From the NCBI GenBank assembly GCA_019637975.1, contig JAHBUR010000018.1, positions 1 to 64,000 of the forward strand: a stretch of DNA of 64,000 nucleotides, in the 5' to 3' direction. The stretch is from Bacteroidota bacterium. Lineage in GTDB: Bacteria; Bacteroidota; Ignavibacteria; UBA10030; UBA6906. The notes beneath the pieces are model-generated. The model did no database searches. It was given only the letters and a program-made list of their open reading frames with translations, and had not been told where the DNA came from. The position numbers and the translations under genes were made by a program. How positions within the stretch are numbered: position 1 is the first letter of the stretch; the number at the start of each line of letters is the position of its first letter. This document shows, in pieces, positions 43,731-55,200 of the stretch.

Positions 43731-44836
43731 GACTCCTCGTCGTTGACCACAATGCCCTCGAACCTGCGAATCGAGTTCTCTACAAGATGATTGTCGAGCG
43801 GGGAGGGGTGAATTTGCGATTAGTTGTTCCTGCAAAGTGGTTCAATACTTTTCGAACAATCACGTTTGATCCGCCAACCGGGGAATTGAACTACGAATTG
43901 TTCAGCAGCAAGGTCGTGTTTTCCGGAAGAACGCATCGCCTGATGTATCGATCCCTTCGCAGGCACATCAGGGAATTCCGGCCGGATGTGTTCTACATGC
44001 ATTCAGAGCCGGAGAACTTTGCGGCGTTCGCAGCGGCCTCTCTGACTCCTTCTTCGACGAAGCTTGTGTTCTACACGGCCCGGAATATTGATCACATTCA
44101 AGTCGGATATCCATACAAGCTGTCTCGTTTGCACAAGTCGATAGAGCAGTTCGTACTTCCGCGCGCAAGCCATGGGATTGCCTGCAACTGTACAGCACGA
44201 ACCTTATTTGCTGCTTATGGCTTTCCACATGTTTCGGTGATTCCGCTTGCGGTGGATACGCAGTTGTTTCGGCCTGCAAAAGCGCATAAGCATGACCGGG
44301 CATTCGTCATTGGATATGTTGGAAGGTTGGAAAGGGCGAAAGGGGTTGACTTGGTTCTTCGAGCACTGAAACACCTGCCTGATCTGTGCGTTGCACGAAT
44401 TGTTGGTGGCGGAAGTGAACTGGATAACCTGAAGCATTTGGCTTCCAGTCTGGGTATTTCAGATAGGGTCGAGTTCATTCCCACGCTGGATCGCAGTTCA
44501 TTGCCCGGAGAGTTGGCTCGATTTGATGTCCTCGTTCTGCCCTCCCGTTCAACACCGCTTTGGAAAGAACAATTCGGAAGGGTTCTCATTGAATCCATGG
44601 CGTGCGGTGTTCCTGTCCTTGGCTCTGATTCAGGTGAAATTCCTCACGTTATCGGCGATGCAGGACTCGTATTCAAGGAAGATAGTCTTGATGGGCTTGT
44701 ATTGGGTTGCGAGCGCCTTCTTGTGAACGAGCAACTGAGAGGCGACTTGGGCAGACGGGGAAGAGAGCGGGTTGAAAGACTCTATTCGCTGGAAGTGGTT
44801 GCCACGCAACATCATAAGCTCTTCACATCACTTTAG
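43727..44836 (+). CDS. Glycosyltransferase family 4
   Basis: The product is 369 aa. The acceptor half has LLVVDHNALEPANRVLYKMI, MHSEPENFAAFAA and VIPLAVDTQLFRP. The donor half has IGYVGRLERAKGVDLVLRAL, RIVGGGSELDNL and LPSRSTPLWKEQFGRVLIES, followed by MACGVPVLGSDSGEI. It differs from its two GT4 neighbours in the TPLWKEQFG segment, which suggests a different donor sugar. The ATG overlaps the previous stop (ATGA). Confidence 0.9.
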   Translation: MRLLVVDHNALEPANRVLYKMIVERGGVNLRLVVPAKWFNTFRTITFDPPTGELNYELFSSKVVFSGRTHRLMYRSLRRHIREFRPDVFYMHSEPENFAAFAAASLTPSSTKLVFYTARNIDHIQVGYPYKLSRLHKSIEQFVLPRASHGIACNCTARTLFAAYGFPHVSVIPLAVDTQLFRPAKAHKHDRAFVIGYVGRLERAKGVDLVLRALKHLPDLCVARIVGGGSELDNLKHLASSLGISDRVEFIPTLDRSSLPGELARFDVLVLPSRSTPLWKEQFGRVLIESMACGVPVLGSDSGEIPHVIGDAGLVFKEDSLDGLVLGCERLLVNEQLRGDLGRRGRERVERLYSLEVVATQHHKLFTSL

Positions 44837-44903
44837 CCTTGGTTGGATATGGACTGGCAATTCCTTAATTTTACCCAAGATTCTTCATAGTTCGAATGAG
44901 ACT

Positions 44904-46061
44904 GTGGTTCTTCACCTCCTCATATCATTGCTTCGGTTCAAAGGCAGCTTCACAAAGCCAAGGACCTTGGACCCTGAGCAAGTCCGCTCGCTACTGATTG
45001 TTGAGCTTACACGTCTCGGCGACGTTGTAACAATGTTGCCCTCCATTACGCTTTTGGCGAACCACTTCTCAAATGCAAAGCTCGTTTTGCTCGTTGATTC
45101 CCAATATGAGCCACTCCTGACCAATCTCGGACTTCCTTGCAAGATCTGGGGGGTTCGGAACCCTGAATCGATTTTCGGATTTCTCAAGGTTCTCCTGTCT
45201 GTTCGGAAAATGCACATTGACCTCGCCCTGAGCATGAGCCCCCCGAAGCGAAACGCCGCTGTAACCCTTGTGAGTGGCGCACGGAGCAAAGTGGGCTATC
45301 TCACGTATCGGCACACACTTACACCTTACCTTGAGGTGACCCCGGTTGAGTCGTTCGGATTGGCTCTGGCGAAAGAGGAGTCGTACGGGTTGCAGAATAT
45401 TGAGGAGCGGGGACTCAAGGTTTGTCGTGCGTTGGGGATTTCGGGAAACTATCTGCGGGCCGAGAGCGGGATCCAACTCGAACACAACATCTTCGAAAAA
45501 CGACGCCAGCGATTGATTTCCGATGGATTGGTGCCTGACAGGAAGTTCGTGGTCGTTCATCCTTTTTCCGGATGGAAATACCGTTCATGGAGTCTCGAAC
45601 GCTTCGGCGATGTTGTGAGTACGATTGTCACGCGTTTGAACTATGATGCGGTTCTCTTGTGTGACAAATCCGAAGAAGAAAAACTGGATCTTCTGCAACA
45701 GCGGTTTGCCGGTAGACACAACATTCATTTCGTGGCATCGGATGACTTGCTGGATACATGTGTTATTCTGAAAGAGGCTTCGCTGTTTTTGGGAAACGAC
45801 TCGGGCCCGCTGCATCTCGCTTCCGCGTTGGGAACACGAGTTGTAGGGTTGTTCGGTCCGGCATCACCGGAATTGACCGCGCCGAGGAATGATGCGGGGA
45901 AGTTTCTTTTCAGAATAGTAGAATGTTCTCCCTGCGCGCAACTGCATTGCGAACGTCCTTCGAATTCTTGTATGTCGCTGATCAGTCAGGACGATGTGTT
46001 GCAGGCCGTTATGGAACAGTTGTCGCTTGTCCCCGAAGCCAAAGCGGTAGCGAATGCATAA
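44904..46061 (+). CDS. Glycosyltransferase family 9 (heptosyltransferase-like)
   Basis: The product is about 385 aa if GTG 44904 is the start. The start is uncertain: TTG 44928 is also possible and no strong ribosome site is seen. The GT9 pattern is clear: LLIVELTRLGDVVTMLPSIT near the N-terminus, VVHPFSGWKYRSWSLERF in the middle, and FLGNDSGPLHLASALGTRVV followed by GLFGPASPELTAP in the donor site. ECSPCAQLHCERPSNSCM is a Cys-rich segment common to the family. GT9 enzymes add heptose or related sugars to lipopolysaccharide core. It overlaps the next gene by 8 nt. Confidence 0.85.
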   Translation: MVLHLLISLLRFKGSFTKPRTLDPEQVRSLLIVELTRLGDVVTMLPSITLLANHFSNAKLVLLVDSQYEPLLTNLGLPCKIWGVRNPESIFGFLKVLLSVRKMHIDLALSMSPPKRNAAVTLVSGARSKVGYLTYRHTLTPYLEVTPVESFGLALAKEESYGLQNIEERGLKVCRALGISGNYLRAESGIQLEHNIFEKRRQRLISDGLVPDRKFVVVHPFSGWKYRSWSLERFGDVVSTIVTRLNYDAVLLCDKSEEEKLDLLQQRFAGRHNIHFVASDDLLDTCVILKEASLFLGNDSGPLHLASALGTRVVGLFGPASPELTAPRNDAGKFLFRIVECSPCAQLHCERPSNSCMSLISQDDVLQAVMEQLSLVPEAKAVANA

Positions 46062-46806
46062 GGTCGATATTCTGGGCGTACGGGTGGACGTTATTGATAC
46101 GAACGGGTTGCATCAAGCGATAGAAGACAGCGTGCGGCAGAACCGGAGAGACGTGTACTCGTACGTGAATATCAACGCGATCAACATTGCACAGGAGAAT
46201 GAACGATTCAAGCGCTTTCTGAACAACGCACACGTTGTGTACTGCGACGGCGAAGGTGTTCGCCTTGGTGCCCGAATGCTCGGCTACCATTTGCCGCCTC
46301 GAGTTGTTCTCACATACTGGATTTGGGAACTCTGCGAATTGTTTGAGAAGCGGAAATTTTCCGTGTTCTTTCTCGGGGCAACAAAACAATTTGTTGATGA
46401 GGCAGTCGGGCGTGTCCGGCAACGATTTCCGGGGATGGTAATTGCAGGCTCGCATCACGGGTATTTTGAGAAAACCGGGGCAGAAAGCGAAACAGTGGTG
46501 GAGATGATCAACAGCGCACGCCCGAATGTCCTGATTGTGGGGTTCGGGATGCCGGTGCAGGAGATGTGGATCGAAGAGAACTATCAGCGCCTTGCTGCAA
46601 ACGTTATTTTGCCGGCAGGCTCGATGATTGACTACACTGCCGGACGCAAAGGCCTTGCGCCCAAATGGATGGCGAACAACGGAATGGAATGGCTCTACCG
46701 GTTTTTTCAGGAGCCCGGCCGGCTTTGGAAAAGGTACTTGATCGGTAATCCATCGTTTATGTACAAGATAGTACGGGAATATTTAGTAAAGGGGACACAA
46801 CGATGA
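46054..46806 (+). CDS. WecG/TagA/CpsF-family glycosyltransferase (GT26)
   Basis: The product is 250 aa. The family pattern is complete: YVNINAINIAQENERFKRF, VVYCDGEGVRLGARMLG, FFLGATKQFVDEAVGRVRQR, then VLIVGFGMPVQEMWIEEN and MIDYTAGRKGLAPKWM with NNGMEWLYRFFQEPGRLWKR at the end. Such enzymes add the second sugar to a lipid-linked intermediate (N-acetylmannosaminuronate in WecG, N-acetylmannosamine in TagA). The donor here is unknown. Its TGA overlaps the ATG of the first C25 gene by 4 nt, linking the glycan cluster to that gene. Confidence 0.92.
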   Translation: MHKVDILGVRVDVIDTNGLHQAIEDSVRQNRRDVYSYVNINAINIAQENERFKRFLNNAHVVYCDGEGVRLGARMLGYHLPPRVVLTYWIWELCELFEKRKFSVFFLGATKQFVDEAVGRVRQRFPGMVIAGSHHGYFEKTGAESETVVEMINSARPNVLIVGFGMPVQEMWIEENYQRLAANVILPAGSMIDYTAGRKGLAPKWMANNGMEWLYRFFQEPGRLWKRYLIGNPSFMYKIVREYLVKGTQR

Positions 46807-49800
46807 AGTTGATGGGGGGACTCAGGGTCATATCGGCATTGCTTGTATCCGTATTGACACACACCGGGGTGGGTTCAGACAAGGCGGGCGAGAAGGCATT
46901 GTTCAGATTACTGAACCAAACTCCTGAGGGGTGGGAGATTGAATATGTTCCGCAACCGCGGCTTCTCATGACGGTGGATATCCATGGTAAACCGCATACG
47001 CGATTTCTGGATGCAACCATTACTGACGGCGTTGAGGATGCGGCCGGATCGCCCGCTCTTCCGGTTGATGTGATAACATTGGGCATTCCCGACGGGGTAA
47101 CGTTGTTTGCCGAATTGCTCAACCCGGAATTCGAACTTGCCGGACAGCAAGCCGTCGCCCCTCATCCGGATTATGAATTCACTGAAGATCAGGAAGCTGT
47201 TGAAGTTTTCAATCGGGACCAATCCAAATACTCCGTTAATCAGTTTCTTCCCGCAACACAGATCAGCGTCGAACCACCATTTACCTTGCGGCAGCAGAAG
47301 ATCAGTGTCGTTCGCATCCGACCGTATCAGTACAACCCTGCAGCGCAGACTCTGCGACGCATGACAAAGGCAACACTCCGTATTCGCATGCAGCAATCCC
47401 CGGAGTATCGTCCTTCAATCGCCCCGACACCGGATCCGCTATTCGAACAATCCTACAAAGCCCTGCTGTGGAACTATGAGCAAGCCAAAGCGTGGCGCTT
47501 AGGGAGGCAATCCCGGCTCTCCCTCAATACCGATCCGACACGTGACTGGTTTGAAACCGGCAAAACCTACTACAAAGCACAAGTCGCGGCAGACGGATGG
47601 TACAGAATTAGCCGCACGGAGATTGAAGCGGCAGGCGGAAATCTCTCATCAGTGGATCTTTCCACGATCAAAGTCTATGCAAGGGGCGCTGAAGTTCCGG
47701 TCATTGTACGTCCCGACACGTCGGTCGAGTTCTTTGCCCGCCGGAATCACGGCGATTCGACGTACTTCGATTTCTACACGGACACCTGCGCCCATTGGTT
47801 GACCTGGGGCGGAACGCAAGGGCTCCGCTACGCATCGTCCTCTTCATCAGGAACGCCCCTTACGACATTCGTCTCAGTGGCTCATCCAAGACATGTTGAA
47901 ACGCCCGGCGCATACTACGTCGGAACGTCGGACGCTGAACTCATCAACAATGGCACCGTTCCGGGGGAAGGCTGGCGGATGAACAATTTTCCGGTCGGAA
48001 GACAAACAGATTTTCCGTTTACGCTTGATTCGATTGATACTTCGATCCCCACCGCAGTTCTTCGCTCACAACTCTGGGGAAGTGCCTACGTGAATCCTCC
48101 GGGAACACCGGCGTTGCAAAAGGCGAGATTCTGGGTAAACGATTCCCTTGTCGGTGACATCGAATTCGGTCAGCGACAGGAGGGGTTGATGGATCGAACA
48201 TTTCCGGCGAGTTGGTTGCGAACCGGCAGTAACACGCTTCGGATACGGGCAATGGAAACAACCGGCGGCGCAAACAACTTCTTTTTGCGATGGTATGCGT
48301 TTGACTACAATCGCATGCTTCGGCCCGTCAACGGACAGTTAGAGTTTACAGCTCCGGCCGGCTCTCCCGGCGTGCCGGATAGGTTTTTTGTGAGAGGATT
48401 TGGCAACGCGGACATTGAAGTGTTCGATGTTTCGACGTATAGAAAGATTGAAGGCGGTATTGTTGCAGGCGATTCCACAAACGGATTCAGCATCACGTTC
48501 GACGACACGAGTACGGTTCAACGAACATACGTGGTTTTTGCCTCAGGGAATCACCGTAGCGTTCCACCCTTGACGCAAAAGATGTTTCAAGATATTCGGG
48601 TCAATCCGCAGGGGGCCGACTACATTATCATCACGCACAGGAATTTTCTCGCTCAGGCAAACCAGCTGGCTGCACACAGGCAAGCCACGAACGGTGTTCG
48701 TACGAAGGTTGTTGATGTCGGGGACATCTACGACGAATTCAACTACGGCCAAATGCATACCACGCCGATGAAAGAATTCCTGAAGTACGCATTCGAAACG
48801 TGGCCGGCGCCTGCGCCATCGTATGTCCTTTTCTTGGGCGACGCAAGTTGGGACTACCACCGGTATCTCGGAAGTACGATCAAAACCAATTATGTCCCCG
48901 CCTATGGCGTACCAACAGGCGATAACTGGTTCGGATGTTTCAATCCCGCATTGCCGTTTCTCACATCGTTGTACATCGGACGAATTCCCGCCGAGGATGT
49001 GACGCAAGCCCAGCGGACCGTGAACAAAGTGATCAGCTTTGATAATTACGAACTCTCTGAATGGAACAAGAACTTCCTCTTTATCACAGGTGGCGTTACC
49101 CTGAGCGAGCAGGCCGGGTTCAATTTTCTTGCTGATAGATCCGTTACGCTGTACGTAAAGCCGCCGCCGTTCGGGGCTACAGGGTTGCGGGTGAGCAAAG
49201 CCACGCCCGGCTACATTGACGGAGAGAACAAACAACGTTTGAAAGACCTGTTCCGCGAGGGTTTGGGATTTGTCAGTTTTACCGGTCACTCCGGTGGGAA
49301 AATCTGGGGCGTTGATCCGGGTCCTGCATCCGAGTTTGAAAATACCAATGGAAAACTCCCGTTTGTTGCTTCAGTGAGTTGCAACGTGGGCGGGTTCGCA
49401 ACGCCGTCAAACAACGTTTTTGCCGAAGATCTTCTGCTTGCAGACAACCGGGGAGCAATAGCTGCGTGGGCATCGTCATCCGTTGGTTATGCCAACTATG
49501 GTGCTGCCTTGACGAACAACTGGCTGATCAACGCAACGGTTGATTCGGTACGCGAGTTCGGCAGATTGACGACCAACGCATTGTATCGATTGTGGACGGA
49601 AACCGGTTCGGGATTTATCACGCTTGCGATGATGAACCTGAATCCGATGATGGGGGATCCGATGTCGAGACTTCCCATTCCGCTCAAACCTGAACTGGCT
49701 GTTTCCGCGTCGGATATTTTTCTCGACAAACCGGAACCGACCCCGAGTGATTCGACACTCATCGTTCGGGTCAACGTGCATAATTATGGTTTGGTTCCTT

Positions 49801-52217
49801 CGGACAGTGTCGGAATCACGCTAACGGACATCTACAGCGGGCAGACAGAACATCTTCTCGACAACAAGAAATTGAAACCGACATCGCATGTCGATTCCGT
49901 GTTTGTTCCCTGGAACGGCACAAGCAAGGTCGGGTTGCATACGCTTGTCGCGACGCTTGATCCGCTGAACGTGATTGAAGAAGTGAACGAGCTGAACAAC
50001 ATCGCCTCAAGCGAGAAATACATCTACGCAAACAATCTCTATGTCGTGAGACCCATCTCCAACATGGTCGTGCCACCGGGGGTGCAGCGCCTGGTCGTGA
50101 CAAGTCCTGTTGGCTACGACTCTATCGGCTTTCAGTATTCTTTCGAACTCGATACGACGGAGACGTTTGATTCACCGGCGCTTGTAACTTCAGGTGTTGT
50201 TGTAGCCGATCAGGTTAAAGGAGAATGGACAACTCCACCATTGCCGGCTGAAAGAGTGTATTTCTGGCGTGCAAGAACGGTTGACGGTTCACTTTTGGGG
50301 AATTGGGTTACCTCTTCCTTCACTACGTCAAACGACATTCCGAAGATCTTTGATGCAAACGCTCCGACAGTGAGGATGAAGCAGCATTCGAGGCGCCAGT
50401 TCTCGCGCAATCATCTCGTGAATGCAACCCCGACAGATTCCGGTGTGACCATTGCGCAACAGGCGCCGCTCAACGTGTTCTGTCGCTCGGTGGGACAGCG
50501 GTACAATCAGACATTGGAGTACTATAGCACGATCGTTGTAAACGAGCAGAAGATCATTGGATATTGGTGGGAATTGGGAAACAGTTTCATGGTTGCCCGC
50601 ATCAACGATTTCACGAACGCTGTTGAATACCGGAGCTTCAATACCGCTTCGTCGGCGGCTTTGTCGGACAGCATGAAGAACTTCATCAACGCCACGCCGG
50701 CAGGCAACTACATTGCCGTTTCGGTTATCTTTAACGGACAGACAAATGTGAACGAGGGGCTGAAGCAGGCGATGGATTCGTTGGGAGCGACGATGTTCCG
50801 CTCCATTCTCAACAATCAATCGTACGCGTTCATCGGGAGAAAAGGAATTGGCGGTCCCGGCATGACAGCTCTTGAGCAATTGAACAGCGACACTGCGGTG
50901 TTGAGTCTCCAGGTGCCGAACGTCTATTCACTCGGGAAAGGCTCCGTGACGTCGCTGCCGGTGCCGGTTGCGCAAACGTGGGAAACGCTGCACTGGCAAC
51001 GTTCCGGGGATATGCAATTGACGAATCCCGGGCTTGCAATAGTCGGGCGTCGCCCTTCCGGCATCGTTGATACACTGCGCATATTTCCGAAGGACAGTAC
51101 GGACGTCGATTTGACATTCCTCGATTCACTAACAACCGGAACGTCGTATTCGCATGTGAATGTTGCCGGCTTGCTGTCAACGTCGGATGCAAATGTTACG
51201 CCTGTTATTTCGGCATGGGAGATTGATTGCACGCTGCCCCCCGATATTGCCGTCAGCGCGAGGAGTTTTGTTCAAACAAGAGTGGCAACGTTTGATTTAC
51301 CCGTTACGGTGCATAATTTGGGCTATCGCAAGAGCGACAGCATCCGGATTGTGGTGAATGCTCTCGACAAGTTTAATGCGGGAAGACAGGTTGGAGCTGC
51401 GACGATTGATTCCATCGACATCGGAGGGAATCTCTCGACGGTTATTCAGATTCCAATGGCGATTCTTCCCAAAAAAACCTTGTTGCAGGTACTCATCAGC
51501 CCGGTGAACGGCGGAAAAGACCTCATTGCCGAAAACAATACGGCATACTATCCGTTGATCAGGACGGACATCGTTGCGCACAACAGGCTGAATGTGTACG
51601 CCGACGGCAAGCCGTTGATGGACGGCGATTACGTTTCGGCGGAACCTGTTCTTCTTGTAAAAACAGGGCAGCAGGAAATCCCGACGTCCGCCTCGCAGTT
51701 TGAGATGTTCGTGAACAACAAGCCCGTTCCCGGCCTTTCCGCTCAGGCATCGTTGTCGAAAGCGGGCACACAGGCACATGTCTCCGAGCATACATTCACG
51801 CCTTCACTGACAACCGGTGATCAGGCGCTGACATTCCGGGTCGCACAAATGAACGCGTTGGGTCGGGTTGACACGATTGAAGAGACCGTACATGTCCGTG
51901 TCTCCACCGAGTCCCGAACGCTGCATGTCTATTCGTACCCGAATCCGTTTGCGACAGAAACCTATTTCACATTTACGCTTGCCGGTTCGAGGCCGCCTGA
52001 TGAGGCTCGGATAAAGATTTACACGATTGCAGGAAGAAAGATCCGTGATATCACCGTAGCGGCTAACGCATTGAGTATCGGCAATAATCGTGTACATTGG
52101 GACGGAAGAGATTCCGATGGCGATGAGATTGCCAATGGCTACTACTTCTACGAACTCACAACATTCCGCGAAGGCAAAACAGAATCAAGTATTCATAAAC
52201 TTGCGAAGGTGAGGTAG
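46803..52217 (+). CDS. Gingipain-fold (C25) T9SS protein with lectin-like domain, paralogue 1
   Basis: The product is 1,804 aa. A signal peptide covers about residues 1-24. A beta-rich propeptide-like region runs to about 590. The peptidase C25 domain (about 600-960) contains GADYIIITHRNFL, SYVLFLGDASWDY, the catalytic His829 of FTGHSGGKIWG and Cys860 of SVSCNVGGF. Then come a CARDB-like domain (970-1080), an FN3-like segment, a region resembling ILEI/PANDER (about 1220-1355, ending YAFIGRKG), a second CARDB-like domain (1478-1586), and a T9SS sorting domain from YPNPFATETYF to the terminal KVR. Relatives include PorU-type sortases and gingipains; this one is longer. It may cleave or attach surface proteins. 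It is coupled to the glycan cluster by an ATGA overlap. Confidence 0.88.
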   Translation: MKLMGGLRVISALLVSVLTHTGVGSDKAGEKALFRLLNQTPEGWEIEYVPQPRLLMTVDIHGKPHTRFLDATITDGVEDAAGSPALPVDVITLGIPDGVTLFAELLNPEFELAGQQAVAPHPDYEFTEDQEAVEVFNRDQSKYSVNQFLPATQISVEPPFTLRQQKISVVRIRPYQYNPAAQTLRRMTKATLRIRMQQSPEYRPSIAPTPDPLFEQSYKALLWNYEQAKAWRLGRQSRLSLNTDPTRDWFETGKTYYKAQVAADGWYRISRTEIEAAGGNLSSVDLSTIKVYARGAEVPVIVRPDTSVEFFARRNHGDSTYFDFYTDTCAHWLTWGGTQGLRYASSSSSGTPLTTFVSVAHPRHVETPGAYYVGTSDAELINNGTVPGEGWRMNNFPVGRQTDFPFTLDSIDTSIPTAVLRSQLWGSAYVNPPGTPALQKARFWVNDSLVGDIEFGQRQEGLMDRTFPASWLRTGSNTLRIRAMETTGGANNFFLRWYAFDYNRMLRPVNGQLEFTAPAGSPGVPDRFFVRGFGNADIEVFDVSTYRKIEGGIVAGDSTNGFSITFDDTSTVQRTYVVFASGNHRSVPPLTQKMFQDIRVNPQGADYIIITHRNFLAQANQLAAHRQATNGVRTKVVDVGDIYDEFNYGQMHTTPMKEFLKYAFETWPAPAPSYVLFLGDASWDYHRYLGSTIKTNYVPAYGVPTGDNWFGCFNPALPFLTSLYIGRIPAEDVTQAQRTVNKVISFDNYELSEWNKNFLFITGGVTLSEQAGFNFLADRSVTLYVKPPPFGATGLRVSKATPGYIDGENKQRLKDLFREGLGFVSFTGHSGGKIWGVDPGPASEFENTNGKLPFVASVSCNVGGFATPSNNVFAEDLLLADNRGAIAAWASSSVGYANYGAALTNNWLINATVDSVREFGRLTTNALYRLWTETGSGFITLAMMNLNPMMGDPMSRLPIPLKPELAVSASDIFLDKPEPTPSDSTLIVRVNVHNYGLVPSDSVGITLTDIYSGQTEHLLDNKKLKPTSHVDSVFVPWNGTSKVGLHTLVATLDPLNVIEEVNELNNIASSEKYIYANNLYVVRPISNMVVPPGVQRLVVTSPVGYDSIGFQYSFELDTTETFDSPALVTSGVVVADQVKGEWTTPPLPAERVYFWRARTVDGSLLGNWVTSSFTTSNDIPKIFDANAPTVRMKQHSRRQFSRNHLVNATPTDSGVTIAQQAPLNVFCRSVGQRYNQTLEYYSTIVVNEQKIIGYWWELGNSFMVARINDFTNAVEYRSFNTASSAALSDSMKNFINATPAGNYIAVSVIFNGQTNVNEGLKQAMDSLGATMFRSILNNQSYAFIGRKGIGGPGMTALEQLNSDTAVLSLQVPNVYSLGKGSVTSLPVPVAQTWETLHWQRSGDMQLTNPGLAIVGRRPSGIVDTLRIFPKDSTDVDLTFLDSLTTGTSYSHVNVAGLLSTSDANVTPVISAWEIDCTLPPDIAVSARSFVQTRVATFDLPVTVHNLGYRKSDSIRIVVNALDKFNAGRQVGAATIDSIDIGGNLSTVIQIPMAILPKKTLLQVLISPVNGGKDLIAENNTAYYPLIRTDIVAHNRLNVYADGKPLMDGDYVSAEPVLLVKTGQQEIPTSASQFEMFVNNKPVPGLSAQASLSKAGTQAHVSEHTFTPSLTTGDQALTFRVAQMNALGRVDTIEETVHVRVSTESRTLHVYSYPNPFATETYFTFTLAGSRPPDEARIKIYTIAGRKIRDITVAANALSIGNNRVHWDGRDSDGDEIANGYYFYELTTFREGKTESSIHKLAKVR

Positions 52218-52281
52218 CACGTTTCTGTTTCTGATATTCTGCCATTACTGAGTTTGTTGAAACATGAAATAGGAGGTGGAT

Positions 52282-55200
52282 ATGAAACACCTTGTTGCAT
52301 ACGCCGTAGCGGGCATCATGTTCTGTGGTGCTTGGGTTGTTCCGGCTTCTGCCGGTGAAGACAACAGTGACGCCTTTCGGCTCGTCTCACGTCTGCCGGA
52401 TGGCTGGCTTATCGAATACACCCCCGGTACGCAGCCGTTCACACAAGTCGAAATTGAGGGTCGGATGCATCTGCTGTTTGACGGAATGGCCCGCCTCGAT
52501 CCCTCTTTCGATCACACGGGATTGCCGAAACTTCCCGTTGAGGTAATCACGCTGGGCATTCCCGCTGATGCGTTTCTGCGGGTGGAGCTGCTGGATCCCG
52601 AGTATGAATTGATCGTGAAGCAGCGTGTAGCACCGTATCCGACGTATCACTTTTCAGAAGAGACCGAGCCCGTTGCCGAGTACCGGAAGAATGCTTCGGC
52701 GTACGGACAGAACAGGTACTTTCCCTCGCTGCACGTTGTTGCCGATCCGCCGGGACGTTTTCGGGATCAGCGCATCGCTTCAATTCGTCTCTCGCCGTAT
52801 CAATACAATCCTGCAACTGAGACGTTGCGCCGGATTGTGCGGGCGAAACTCCACATCCGTGTGATGCGCACCGACGGCGGCGGTTCAATGGTACTTCCTC
52901 CGCCCTCTGCCGTTCGTCCCGATCCGCATTTCGAGGAACTCTACAGAAGTACCCTGTTCAACTACGATGAAGCAAAGGGTTGGAGGGGAGATGCGGGCGC
53001 AGAGTCCTTCCTGCGCATGGTGCCTGACCCGACGCGTGATTGGTTCGAAACGGGGAAGAACTACTACAAGATTCCGATTACCGAGGACGCCTGGTACAAG
53101 GTAACGAAGGCGCAGCTTGTCGCCGCCGGAGCGAATCCATCCCTCATCGATATTCCGACACTGAAGATCTTTCACTGTGGTGTTCAGATTCCGGTTGTCG
53201 TTCGTCCTGACACGAGTGTCGAATTCTACGGCAAACGAAACTCCGGCGACTCGACATACACAGATTTCTTTACAGACACAAGTGCTTACTGGCTGACGTG
53301 GGGAGGGGTTGCAGGTCTTCGTTTCACGCCTACTTTTGTGGACTCGACTGGCGTGATGACGAATCATTCTTCATCGCTCACAACAAGGCATTGTGAAGAG
53401 AACAACGACTACTTTCAAGGCACGACAACAAACGACATTATCAACATTCAGACGGTTCCCGGCGAAGGATGGGCATGGGGCGAGCCGCCAGATTGGTTCT
53501 TCCCAACCGCAACCCGTGAGTATGCGTTTGTCGTGGACGAAGTCGTGGCCGACTCCGGGTTGCAGGCCAGACTTCGGGTTCGACTTGTCAGCACGACGTT
53601 GAACTACACAACGCCGAATCATCGTGCGCGCTTCTGGGTGAATGACTCGCTTGTTGGTGAGGCGACATTTCCAGGCAGAACAAGCCTCGTATTCAGTGCT
53701 AACATTCCGCAATCCTGGCTCCATAACGGTAGCAACCAACTGAGGATTCAATCCATTCTTACATTAGCATCACCGAATCAATTTTATCTTGATTGGTTTG
53801 AAGTTGATTATGAACGACTGCTTCGTGCGGGTAACAATCAGCTTGCAGTTGCAGCAGGACAGACCGGCCCACTGACACGAACAGTGTTCAATGCCTCGGG
53901 CTTCACAAGCCCTCAGATTGAAGCGTTTGACCTCAGCACAATGCGGCAGATTACCAGTACGCATATCACGCAAGATGAGGATGGGTACAGTATTGCTTTC
54001 CGGGATACGCTTTCGGTTCCCCGGTCGTACATCGTTACGAGTTCAGGCGGAGCACGGCCCGTCCCGGCCGTGACGCAGAAAATGTTCACCGACATTCGGG
54101 TTAACGCCGCGGGTGCGGATTACATCATCATCACCCATAAGAACTTCCTAAGTGCCGCGCAGCAGCTCGCAACGCATCGTCAAACAGTGAATGGCGTCCG
54201 GACGAAAGTGATTCTCGTTGACGACATCTACGACGAGTTCAATTACGGCATCATGAATGCAACGAAGCTGAAGCCGTTCGTGAAGTATGCCTTTGACAAT
54301 TGGGCTCAGCCGAGACCGGCATATCTCCTCTTGTTCGGTGATGCGTCGTGGGATTATCACAGGTTCCTTTCCACCTCTATCAACACGAATTTCGTTCCGT
54401 CGTACGGCGTTCCCGCAAGTGACAATTGGTTTGTTACGTTCAATCCGGACACGGCCTCACTCCCCGCGATGTTGGTCGGGAGGATTCCGGTTGCGACACC
54501 CGCGCAGGCGCAAAGCGTAGTGCAGAAGATCGTCGGGTACGATTCATATATACTGGCGGAATGGAACAAGAACTTTCTCTTCATCACCGGAGGAAATACT
54601 CCGAGCGAACAGGCGCAGTTCAATTCCTACTCCGAGGGCATGATTGCATTAATCGTTGCACCGCCCATTGGTGGAACGCCGTATCGCGTCTATAAAACCA
54701 CGCTTGGCGTGATCGACGGTGAACACAAGGAACGGCTCAAGCAGCTTGTTCGTGACGGGCTCGTGTTCATCAATTTTATCGGGCATTCGGGCGGGAGAAT
54801 ATGGGGCGTCGATATCGGCCCGCCGTCCGAATTGGAGAACACGAACGGCAAGCTGCCGTTTCTTGCATCGGTGAGTTGCAACGTCGGCGGCTTTGCAGAC
54901 CCGGAAAGCCATGTGCTCGCCGAGGATTTCCTCCTTGCCGACAATCGGGGTTCCATCGCATCGTGGGCATCCTCAACCTTGGGATATCCCTCGTATGGCA
55001 GGGATTTGGGAAGGGATTTTCTCCAGGGTGTGCGGGACTCGGTGCGGACATTCGGCCTTCTGACGACGAATGCAAAGATCAAGATGTTGCGAACGTACGG
55101 GGCCGACTATATTGCTAATGCCACGGTGCAAACCAACAATCTGTTGGGCGACCCGCTGTCACGTTTTGCGCTGCCGCTGAAGCCCGATCTGGCAATCCGT

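Noticed and set aside
37807-46806. Search for an initiating sugar-phosphate transferase (WecA or WbaP type) in the glycan cluster
   Set aside because: None was recognised. The membrane protein at 40493 lacks the motifs of these enzymes, so the first step is probably encoded elsewhere.
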